Source: Castor canadensis (lineage: Eukaryota > Chordata > Mammalia > Rodentia > Castoridae). Taken from it: a stretch of 64,000 nt of DNA. A program made the translations under genes and the position numbers. Where the stretch lies: contig NC_133397.1 in assembly GCF_047511655.1 (NCBI RefSeq), forward strand, positions 47,072,001 to 47,136,000. Direction: 5' to 3'. The notes beneath the pieces are model-generated. The model worked only from the letters and a program-made list of their open reading frames with translations. It had not been told where the DNA came from and made no database searches. This document shows, piece after piece, positions 1-8,822 of the stretch; position 1 is the first letter of the stretch; each line of letters starts with the position of its first letter.

Positions 1-1023
1 AAAAAATAATTAAACAATGAAGGGAACAAATACCAAAAGGGAAAAATTTCATGTTCTCAACACAGAAAGGGTAACAGAGTTGAATTTTTTAATTAATGCA
101 TTGAGGTGAAGAACCAACTGTAAGTCAGTGTAGGCCTGGGGGAGGGGTAGTAGGAGCAGTGTGAAAATTCAGGCCTTCCACAATTGACTGGTGAATTTTT
201 ATTGCTATAGAGATACAGCAAAAATTAGCAGTTCCTTTCACAGATATTTTCTCTCAGAGTTTAGTCACATACCCTTTGAAAATAATCCAGTTGCCTTCTG
301 CTCATTTACCCTTAAGGATTCCTGGAATTGCATCTGAACTAATGCAAAAAGGAAATCTCATTGCTTTCCCTGGAGAGAGGAATCCAACAGCCTAGAAGGG
401 AAATCTGGAAATAGTTTGTCCACTGAGACCAGTGTCTTCAAAGAATCCATGCTGCCCCTGTGATGTGTGCAGGAGACACTCCGCCCAACCTCCAAGAAGG
501 CCTCAACACCAACGGAATTTCACAGGCACCAGAGACAATAGGATGAAGGGTGGCCAGTGCCAAGAGAGTCATTTGGGGGACACATAGCAAAGAAGATTCT
601 GAGTAGAGGGATTAGCTGGGAACTAGAGGGGGAAGAAGTCAAGACAGGAAAACACTGTGAACGCTGCAGGGTCGCCACTGTATACCGGGGACCAGGCAAA
701 GGCTTCAAGCACCCGTGACCATGCTTGCAGCTGCAAAAGTGTTACAGACTGAACATCTTTGTCTTCCAAGGAGATCAAAACAAAGATCAAACAATCCAGA
801 GGGTGGGGAGTGGGAACAAGGAACTTCCTAGCTCACTGACCCTCACATGGCAGGTGATTTGGAGGTTTTGTTGTATCACGTAGTCAGCAGCCTCTTGGCC
901 TTTTAAAAACTCATGTGTTAACAGTTATTTTACATCTGCATAGAGCTCTCTTAACCTTTCACCATAGCTAATTAATAATTCGTAAAGAGAGCAGGTATCT
1001 TGACTTAGTCTGGCTGCACATTA
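1..1023. other. Non-coding stretch, nothing recognised
   Basis: I see no gene, RNA gene or repeat that I can name here. The sequence is AT-rich with short open frames only (longest about 60 codons, no known motif). It ends at the left target-site copy of the first composite SINE. Confidence 0.5.
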
Positions 1024-1034
1024 GAATAACCTAG

Positions 1035-1383
1035 GTAGGGCATGGTGGCACATGTCTGTAATCCCAGTTACTCAAGAGGTGAAGATAGGAGGATTGTGGT
1101 TTGAGGCTAGTCTAGGCAAAAAGTTAGCAACAACCAAGCTGGGTATAGTGGTACACACTTGTAATTCAAGCTACATGAAAGGCATAAGTAGGAAGATCAC
1201 AGTTCAAACCCAGTACAGGCAAAAACCAGAAGATACTACCTGAAAAATAACCTAAGTAAAAGGCTAGGGGAGTAGCTCAAGTGGTAGAGCACTTGCCTAG
1301 CATAAGCAAAGCCCTGAGTTCAAACCCTAAAAAAAAAAAAGAAAGAAAGAAAGATGGAAGGAAGGAAAGGAAAGGAAGGGAGG
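1035..1383 (+). mobile_element. Trimeric composite SINE (7SL-7SL-tRNA-A tail), copy 1
   Basis: Three joined modules are visible. A B1/7SL-like monomer starts at 1035 (GGCATGGTGGCACATG, then TAATCCCAG). A second 7SL-like monomer starts near 1138 (GCTGGGTATAGTGGTACAC). A tRNA-derived ID-like module starts near 1261, with an A-box-like TAGCTCAAGTGG and a B-box-like GAGTTCAAACC (1316-1326). The tail is A-rich and decays into GAAA/GGAA repeats. The direct repeat GAATAACCTAG at 1024-1034 and 1384-1394 flanks the entire trimer. This is the mark of one L1-driven insertion, so the three modules were copied together. 7SL-tRNA dimers are known in several rodents; a 7SL-7SL-tRNA trimer is less familiar to me. 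Confidence 0.88.
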
Positions 1384-1394
1384 GAATAACCTAG

Positions 1395-2290
1395 AGAGTT
1401 TTAAAATACTGATACCTGCAATCCATCCTCAGAAATTCCGATTTGAGATAAGCTCAGGTTAACCATATTACTTTTAGAAGTTCCCTAGGTGACTTGAATG
1501 TGCAGATAGAAGTGAGAAACACAGATTTGAGCGATTGATTTTAACTCATCATCGGGACCCTAATCACTTCCTAAATAACCAGCCTTTCCTATGAGGTACA
1601 AAACAAGGAAACTTTCATGAAAGCTTCAGTCCCAAGTCTCACTGCAGCGTTGTGATGAGCTAGGCAGAACCTCACCAAGAATACTTCTGTGTGTGCCTAC
1701 TTGGCCAAAACCCAAGGCCCACTGAAAGACTGGTTCGTCTCTATCCCTACTCCAAACCCAAGCCTCAGTTCTTTCCCATTCCAGTAAGAGTCACAGCCAC
1801 ACCTATCAGCAAGACGCTGGAGAATGCACACAAGAGAGGACTGAGAACCGTGCTCAAGGCCCTGAGTGACACTGGCACTAGCCTACCCAGTGAGAAGGGA
1901 TAAGGAGTATATAGGGGCTGCTAGCTCTCCATGGCATGCCTCTAGGCCCGTTTTGCTTAATCCTAGAAGAAAAGAGTATAAAGATACAGCTGGGCTCCTC
2001 TAAGGAAGCAACACCAGGCCAGACTCCAGGGTCCTGAAGAAAAGAAGAAAGATGTAGAAAGAGAGATGTGAACAGAAAAGAAGCAAGGCCTCCCCAAAGA
2101 GCACAGTGCCTTTGGCCTTTTACTCTCACAGATAGCCAGTTGATGGACACGGAAGCAGAATGGCAGGAGACACCCAGCTCCATGGCCACCAAACCAAAGC
2201 CAACCTTGACACAGCTCCAGACACATAAGAAGACTGCAGGAGAGAGAGTCAAAAGAAAAATTTGATACATTGGCAAACATAAGAGAAAAA
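1395..2290. other. Unplaced non-coding stretch
   Basis: No recognisable gene. Open frames on both strands at 1878-2547 overlap each other and the adjacent SINE and match no family I know. Probably old repeat debris and unique sequence. Confidence 0.45.
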
Positions 2291-2295
2291 TGTTG

Positions 2296-2610
2296 ACCCA
2301 GGCGCCTGTGGCTCGTACCTGTAATCCCAGCTACTTGGGTGGCTGAGATCAGGAGCATCACAGTTTCAGACGAGCCTGAGCAAAAAAGTTTGTGAGACTC
2401 CATCTCAACTGAAAAAAGCTGGGCATAGTGGTGCCTGTCTGTCATCCAGTGGACAGCAAAGCTTAAAATAGGAGGATCATGGTCTGGTGGGCTGGGCCTG
2501 GACAGAAAGTGAGACCCTATCTCCATGGCAAAAAGGGCTGGAGGCATGGCTCAAGTAGTAGAGCACCTGCTAGCAAGTGTGAAGTCCTGAGTTCAAACCC
2601 CAGTAACAGC
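2296..2610 (+). mobile_element. Trimeric composite SINE, copy 2
   Basis: Same order as the copy at 1,035. First 7SL-like monomer from about 2296 (TGTAATCCCAGCTACTTGGG), second from about 2418 (GCTGGGCATAGTGGTGCC), tRNA-like module from about 2535 (GGCATGGCTCAAGTAGTAG, then GAGTTCAAACCCCAG). The flanks AAGAGAAAAATG and GAGAGAGAAGGTG resemble each other only weakly, so the target duplication is decayed or misplaced. The A tail is short. It supports the trimer being a recurrent family. Confidence 0.82.
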
Positions 2611-2839
2611 ATGAGAGAGAAGGTGTGGTTTCAGCTGGAAATAAGGTCTGTATTGAGAACTGGACTAGAGGCCATTCATGCTACATTCTGGCAAAGACTT
2701 TGTCTACATTTTGTGCCTATCCTGAGACTTTGAGCGAGGCTGAATTGAAAAGTAATGGAAATTTCAAGATAGCATACATTCAGGGCTCTGGTATTATCAT
2801 TTCTGGTTGCTTTTAGCCAGATTTACAATGAGAATCAGT

Positions 2840-3885
2840 AGCAAAAAGCAAAGGAGCAAATGAAAAGTTGTGGATCAGGAAGGTGTGGGTGGTTAAAAAG
2901 TTTAGTGCCATTAAAAAGACACCAAGCACTTTGAACTGGAGTAACAGGAAAGATGCCTTGAGGGCATCTCAGGATAGATCCTACCCATGGCAGGCTCCAG
3001 GGTATAAAATTGTAAGTCATTTGAAGGACTTTTGCCTGAGAAGAGAGATCCCCTGAGGGGTCCTGCTCACATAGGGGCATCTAGGGAAGTGTTTTCATGG
3101 GTTTAACCAACTAGGCACTCAGAGACCAAGTTGCAGCCATGGTCCAAGAGGGCCCAGACACTGCTCAAGCTGGTGGCAGACCTTGGCATCGCCCACATGA
3201 TGCTGGTGTTGCAGGTATGCAGAAGCTAAGAGTTGCAGGGTTGTGGAGACTTCCACCCAGCTTTCAAAAGAAGGCCTGGAGTCCAGGCAATATGTGACAA
3301 GGGTGGAGGCCCTGCAGGCAGCCACTGAGAGGATGATGTATGAAGCTCTAAGGGTGAAGCCTAAACTGTAATAGAGAACCCAGGACGTTAGAGATGCCAA
3401 GAACTTGGAATGTCTGCCAAGGAAAGCTAGAGGCAAAAACTTGAGCCAGCCCAAGAGAAGGCCATAGGGACTGGAGACAGCAAGGCCATAGGGACGGGGC
3501 TGCCCAAGCCCATTGGAGCTCATGCTACATCACCACATGCCCTGGGGACCTGACATAGAACTACAGGATTTAGTGTTTTCCTTGCTGGGTTCCGGTCTTG
3601 CTTCTGTCCAATCCTTCCTTGCTATACTCCCATTCCTACTTTTTAAAATGGAAATATTTACTCTGGGCCATTGTATGTTAGAAATATGTTACTTTTTTTT
3701 TTAAATCTTTACAGGGGCTTGCAGCTAAGAGTTGCTTTGAGTCTCAGAGGAGACTTTGAACTTTGGTTTTGAACAGTGTTGAAGCTGGAGATGAGCTGAA
3801 TTTCCCATTATGTGTTGGAGACCAGAGATGGACTGTTATGCTTTCAGGAAGTGTATTTGGATGCTAGGTTGAGAAGAGGTGGACT
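2840..3885 (+). mobile_element. MaLR (ERVL-type) internal region, degraded
   Basis: This stretch runs directly into an LTR-like block starting at 3886. It has the wording I associate with mammalian MaLR internal sequence just before the 3' LTR: a 'ctttgagtctcagaggagactttgaac' style tract near 3735-3765, written here only in part, and a lysine/arginine-rich decayed frame. No intact reading frame survives, and the frame at 3119-3523 is antisense. The left limit is uncertain. MaLR elements are old, non-infectious LTR retrotransposons. Confidence 0.55.
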
Positions 3886-4341
3886 TGTGATGTTTAATCT
3901 TAAATGTCAACCTAATTAGCTTGAGAGACACCTGAGATTAATACAACACACCTCGGAGGGTGTCTGATGATGTTTCCAGAGACACCAGATCACGAAGGCT
4001 CCAATGTTATGAATGGATTAATCCCTTGATGAATCCATAAAATCATAGCACTGTTGGGAGGTGGGAGGGAGGTGGGGCCTGCCTGGAGGAAGTAGGTCAC
4101 ATGGGGACGTATTCTTGGGGCTATATCTTCCCTGACCCCCTGCTCTGTGCTTACTGCCTGCAATAAGGTGAGGAGCTCCTCCACCAGAGGCTCCCACCTC
4201 CATGGTGTTCTGCCCGAGTGTATGGGGCCAAAGGACCATTGACCAAACCCTCTGTAACCATTAGCCAAAATAAATCCTCCCTCCCTTAAGTTGTTTATGT
4301 CAGGAATTTGGTCTCATGGTAATGAAAGAGTAACTAACACA
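3886..4341 (+). mobile_element. MaLR-like 3' LTR
   Basis: The block starts with TG (3886) and ends with CA (4341), as LTRs do. It contains TTGGGAGGTGGGAGGGAGGT near 4053-4072, close to the GTTGGGAGGTGGGGCC motif of MST/MLT1/THE1-type LTRs, and a poly-A signal, AATAAA, in CCAAAATAAATCC near 4266-4278. A related LTR with the same 3' wording lies at 45,024-45,405. The exact subfamily is not assignable by eye. No 5-base flanking duplication could be tested because the 5' LTR is not seen. Confidence 0.65.
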
Positions 4342-4468
4342 AGCTTCTTATATCTGAACACTATATATGAATCAAATGTAGGAAAAGCATAAAAACATAA
4401 TAGGAAAATGTATGTCAATAACTCCTAGGTTGACAATGGGGAAGAGGCATTTTAACTGCATTAGAATA

Positions 4469-4505
<37 letters not shown>

Positions 4506-4528
4506 CCTCCCTTCCTCCTTCCCTCCCT
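4469..4528 (+). repeat. (CT)n polypyrimidine microsatellite
   Basis: An uninterrupted 60-base pyrimidine run: CT dinucleotides to about 4505, then CCTT/CCCT units. The complementary strand is homopurine, so triplex-prone. Confidence 0.9.
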
Positions 4529-4689
4529 ACCTCTCCTGTCTCAGATATTGTTTTCTTTTAATCTAAAGCAAATCTGGCCAAATAGTAACCGTATTAAAAC
4601 CTAGGTATAGGTCATTTATACTGTTACATGTTTATCTATATTTTATTTTATATTTTGAATATTTAATAATTAGCTTTCTAAAAACCTTT

Positions 4690-4894
4690 CTCTTTTTTTT
4701 TGGTGGTACTGGGGTTTGAACTCCAGGCTTTGCACTTGCAAAGCAGGTATGCTACCACTTGAGGCACACCTTCGGTCCATTTTGCTCTGGTTATTTCAAG
4801 AACTGTTTCCTGGAGGCTGGCCTCAAATCGCAGCCCCCCCAATCTCAGTCTCCCAAGTAGCTAGGAATATAGGTGTTCACAACCAGAGCCTGGC
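4690..4894 (-). mobile_element. Dimeric composite SINE (7SL-tRNA), antisense
   Basis: Read on the minus strand this is a 7SL-like monomer followed by an ID/tRNA-like module and an A tail. On the plus strand it appears as a T run, GGTGGTACTGGGGTTTGAAC, then ACCACTTGAGGCACACC, then GGCTGGCCTCAAAT and CTCCCAAGTAGCTAGGA. Candidate target copies are TTCTAAAAACCTTT (4676-4689) and TTCTAAAACCATTT (4895-4908). The right copy is also the left target copy of the adjacent L1. Confidence 0.85.
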
Positions 4895-4973
4895 TTCTAA
4901 AACCATTTTTATTTTATTTTTAATTTTTATTGTTTTATTATTCATATGTGCATACAATGCTTGGGTCATTTCT

Positions 4974-5045
4974 CCCCCCTGCCGCCACCCTCTTCCTTAC
5001 CACCCACTCCGCCCCCTCCCTCTTCTCCCCACCTCCTCGCTACCC
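4974..5045 (-). repeat. G-rich L1 3'UTR tract (C-rich on plus strand)
   Basis: Several C runs of three or more lie within about 70 bases on the plus strand (for example CTCCCCCCTGCCGCCACCC). The L1 sense strand therefore has many G runs able to form G-quadruplexes. G-rich 3'UTR tracts are a known feature of mammalian L1. A longer version occurs at 21,205-21,271. Confidence 0.8.
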
Positions 5046-5415
5046 GGCAGAAACTATTTTGCCCTTATCTATAATTTTGTTGTAGAGAGAGTATAAGCAA
5101 TAATAGGAAGGAACAACGGTTTTTGCTAGTTGAGATAAGGATAGCTATACAGGGAGTTGACTCGCATTGATTTCCTGTGCATGTGTGTTACCTTCTAGGT
5201 TAATTCTTCTTGATCTAACCTTTTCTCTAGTTCCTGGTCCCCTTCTCCTATTGGCCTCAGTTGCTTTTAAGGTATCTGCTTTAGTTTCTCTGCTTTGAGG
5301 GCAACAAATGTTAGCTAATTTTTTAGGTGTCTTACCTATCCTCATATCTCCCTTGTGTGCTCTTGCTTTTATCTTGTGATCAAAGTTCAATCCCCTTGTT
5401 GTGTTTGCCCTTGAT

Positions 5416-5706
5416 CTAATGTCCCCATATGAGAGCAAACATACGATTTTTGGTCTTCTGAGCCTGGCTAACCTCACTCAGAATGATGTTCTCCAATTCC
5501 ATCCATTTACCAGCGAATGATAACATTTCGTTCTTCTTCATGGCTGCATAAAATTCCATTGTGTATAGATACCACATTTTCTTCATCCATTCGTCAGTGC
5601 TGGGGCATCTTGGCTGTTTCCATAACTTGGCTATTGTGAATAGTGCCGCAATAAACATGGGTGTGCAGGTGCCTCTGGAATAACAGTCTTTTGGGTATAT
5701 CCCCAA
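5416..5706 (-). pseudogene. L1 ORF2 C-terminal fragment
   Basis: An open 96-codon stretch on the minus strand ending at the natural ORF2 stop (5416-5418). It carries the well-known C-terminal ORF2p wording [11 protein letters not shown], then [13 protein letters not shown], then QKTKN and the terminal LIWGH. Intact ORF2p (endonuclease plus reverse transcriptase, about 1,250-1,280 residues) is missing its catalytic domains here, so this is a dead remnant. The listed start is only an internal methionine. The same stop is kept in the L1 copy at 21,150 (stop near 21,634). Confidence 0.92.
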
Positions 5707-6564
5707 GAGTGGTATTGCTGGATCAAATGGTAGATCAATGTTTAGATTTTTAAGGAGCCTCCAAATTTTTTTCCAGAGTGGTTGTACTAGTTTACATTCC
5801 CACCAGCAGTGTAAGAGGGTTCCTTTTTCCCCGAATCCCCGCCAGCACCTGTTGGTGGTGGTGTTGCTGATGATGGCTATTCTAACAGGGGTGAGGTGGA
5901 ATCTTAGTGTGGTTTTAATTTACATTTCCTTTATTGCTAGAGATGGTGAGCATTTTTTCATGTGTTTTTTGGCCATTTGAATTTCTTCTTTTGAGAAAGT
6001 TCTGTTTAGTTCACTTGCCCATTTCTTTATTGGTTCATTAATTTAGGGAGAATTTAGTTTTTTAAGTTCCCTATATATTCTGGTTATCAGTCCTTTGTCT
6101 GCTGTGTAGCTGGCAAATATTTTCTCCCATTCTGTGCGTGTTCTCTTCAGTTTAGAGACCATTTCTTTTGTTGAACAGAAGCTTTTTATGAGTTCCCATT
6201 TATCTATGCTATCTCTTAGTTGCTGTGCTGCTGGGGTTTCGTTGAGAAAGTTCTTACCTATACCTACTAACTCCAGAGTATTTCCTACTCTTTCCTGTAT
6301 CGACTTTAGAGTTTGGGGTCTGATATTAAGATCCTTGATCCATTTTGAGTTAATCTTGGTATAGGGTGATATACATGGATCTAGTTTCAGTTTTTTGCAG
6401 ACTGCTAATCAGTATTCCTAGCAGTTTTTGTTGAAGAGGCTGCTATTTCTCCATTGTATATTTTTAGCTCCTTTGTCAAAGATAAGTTGGTTAGAGTTGT
6501 GTGGCTTCATATCTGGGTCCTCTATTCTGTTCCACTGGTCTTCATGTCTGTAAAACCGTTTTTA

Positions 6565-8600
6565 AAAGAAAGAAAAAGCAGCCCTAGGTTGCATTGGTAT
6601 ACTCCCTCTTTCTTCCTTTAAAACTGTGATGGCAAAATAACTGCAGCGGAGAGGTGGCCAGGATCCACTTGCTGATGTTATAGAGCTTTCTGGGATCCCA
6701 GGTGTCCCATCCCAGAGCCACCACATCAGGCTCCTAATACATCATCAATGTGCATTCAATAAGTAGTCCCCTTTGGCATGCGGGAGAGATTAAGTCTGAC
6801 TTCCAGAGTAACAGACGAACTCTGGATTGTAGGAATTTCATTCCTGATACAATTGATGTTTGTGAAATTACTATTTGAGTTGTGCTTTACCTACATCTGA
6901 TGTGTTCCAAATGCTCCAGCCCTTACAAAAGGTTAGGTCCTGAGTCACACATGACTAAGTCAAGAAGAATTTGGGAGCATCTGGGGAGCCAGAACTGGGG
7001 GGATCTGCTGGATGAGGAAACAGAGAGGAGGAAGGAAGGGGCTTGCTCAGAAGCACAGCCTTGCCATGGCAAGGCCAGGCACCTCCATCCGTGCTGAGTG
7101 CTCTGAGACCCTGGCTGCCTTGGTGGTCCTTCTTAAGGACTTCCTTCTTAAGACACAGCCTCAGGGGAAAGAACTAGAAAAAAATCAAAGCTGTTTACCT
7201 TTCTTTTTCCCGTGTGGTGGTGTCTTACCTCTACATTTAAAAAATTAAGGAAACAAAAACAATTCCACATTTTAGGTTATCCCTTTATTGCATTTAGTGC
7301 GACTGTTTGTAAAAGGAAACATAAGAAAATGATTTTATATGTATGTTGAATTGCAGCTTTCAACCCATCTTGTCAGATCACCCTTTCCAACCCTTAGAGT
7401 CATCTGAAGCAGATTTGCTTTCTCTCAGGTTTTTTTATTTGTTAAAATTGCTATGAACTAATATCATAAGAGAGTCAAAGCTCTTCTTTTTTCCCAAGGT
7501 AGATTTGAGGTGTGTGTGTGTGCATTTGGTGTGTATATTTTGTGGGGTGATGGGGCCTGGCTCTCAGGGCCTAGTCCTCTGGTTGTGGGGGCTGTGGCAG
7601 GGACAGGAGGCTGAGATAGGCTTCTGTGACTGGGGGTTACAGGGACTGCCCATATCACACTGGCTTGTGATTCTTTCTGAAACTAGAGCCCTCTTTTGGT
7701 GACCTTCAGGGTCACCAAGAGGCTGTATGATGCCTGGGCCAATTAGAAATAGGTGCCCCCGAGAGAACTTTCTAGGGGGTGGGAATGTCTTCTGCCTTGT
7801 CTTGCTCTCCCTGGGGCATCCAAAGGAATGGTGCAGTTTCTTTCAACAAGTTTCTCAAGGCCAAGAGTATCAGAGAGAGCAGATGGTTGGAGAAAACACG
7901 CTGGATTTCCTGGACATCAGTGGTTTTTCCAGGGCAGCTTGCCCTCCCTAAGATCTGTGTAGCGTCTGTTACAGCCTTGCTTTTGCCCTGACATGAATCT
8001 GTTCTGTGCTATTAAACTAAAGATTGGTCAGTGAATCCCAATTAATAATTGATCAGCAATTGTATCAGTACTTCTTTCCGTGGTGAGCTAGGGAAAGAAG
8101 GAAAAAGAGAAATGGGCCTTACCTACCAGGAGGTAATGTTGAAAGGTGAAAGAGGAAGCATTCATTCACAGCCATTTTGTTCTCTTTGGTTGTAGGGAGG
8201 AAGGAAGAAGAGAATAAAAGGAAGACATGCCTATTCTAATCAAAGAAAAAAATTAAGAAAGAGGATCACAAGTAAGTTATGTCTGGAGACAGAGTGGTCC
8301 TTCATCTGACCACATCCACACCTCTCATCCTCTAACTGTCAGTTCTTACCCGCTTTTATGGAGGTTTTGGGTAATCTGTTTTACACTGACCTGTGTTGTA
8401 GGTTCACCAAAGTTGCTGCAACCATTCTACCCTGGAAAGAAAGCTGTCCCTAAAGAGAGCATCATTCACACCAAATGACAGGTATATTTGGCTCTTTGGA
8501 CTTCTTTGGGGACTTTCCATTGCATATAAAAATTTGCCATTTCTTATTCCTATTCAATTTAGTGACCCTAAGCAGTTAAGCATCCATGCCTTATAGACTT
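6565..8600. other. Non-coding stretch, nothing recognised with confidence
   Basis: No gene seen. Short overlapping frames at 7,727-7,991 on one strand lie in three frames at once and carry no known motif. A short (TG)n run lies near 7512-7523. Some MIR-like debris may lie near 7010-7060, but I cannot support a call. Confidence 0.45.
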
Positions 8601-8617
8601 TTACTTAAAAATTTTTT

Positions 8618-8700
8618 TCAGGGGGTTGGGGGGAGGTGACCCAAACAATGTATACACATGTGAGTAAATGTAAAAATGATAAAATAAAAAAAAATTATCT
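8618..8700 (+). mobile_element. Very short L1 3' end
   Basis: GGGGGGAGGTGACCCAAAC, then a CATATGTGCATAC-like segment, then an A-rich tail (AATAAAATAAAAAAAA). It matches the reverse complement of the extreme 3' end of the L1 at 4,909. It is an extreme 5' truncation of about 80 bases, directly followed by a B1. Confidence 0.72.
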
Positions 8701-8705
8701 TTTCA

Positions 8706-8822
8706 GCTAGGTGTGGTGGTACACACCTATAATTCCAGCACTTGGGAGGCACAAAGATCATGAGTTCAAGGCCACTTTGGGCTACATAGTGAGACCCTGT
8801 ATCCAAACAAAACAAAATAAAA
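8706..8822 (+). mobile_element. B1-like SINE (7SL monomer)
   Basis: A single 7SL-derived monomer: GCTAGGTGTGGTGGTACAC at the start, CAGCACTTGGGAGGC in the body, then GGGCTACATAGTGAGACCC and an A-rich tail (AAACAAAACAAAATAAAAA). It carries internal Pol III box-like sequence, but age and context give no reason to think it is active. Confidence 0.9.

Larger units (their letters stand above)
4909..6550 (-). mobile_element. L1 LINE, 5'-truncated, antisense
   Basis: About 1.64 kb of L1 in minus orientation. From the element's 3' end at the left: an A/T-rich tail (4909-4955), a G-rich 3'UTR tract (C-rich on the plus strand, 4974-5045), the remaining 3'UTR, then the ORF2 3' region to about 6550. The plus strand shows the familiar antisense L1 wording GCTATTGTGAATAGTGCCGC (5629-5648) and GGGTATATCCCCAAGAGTGG. 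Target copies TAAAACCATTTTTA (4898-4911) and TAAAACCGTTTTTA (6551-6564) differ at one base. Frames upstream of the last 96 codons are broken, so it cannot move by itself. Confidence 0.95.

Noticed and set aside
1261-1331. tRNA-like modules as functional tRNA genes (here and in the other ID elements)
   Set aside because: A and B boxes are present, but the modules are embedded in SINEs with A-rich tails and do not form a complete acceptor-stem tRNA as far as I can see.
2068-2547. Overlapping frames on both strands near 2 kb
   Set aside because: They partly overlap a composite SINE and each other, with no motif.
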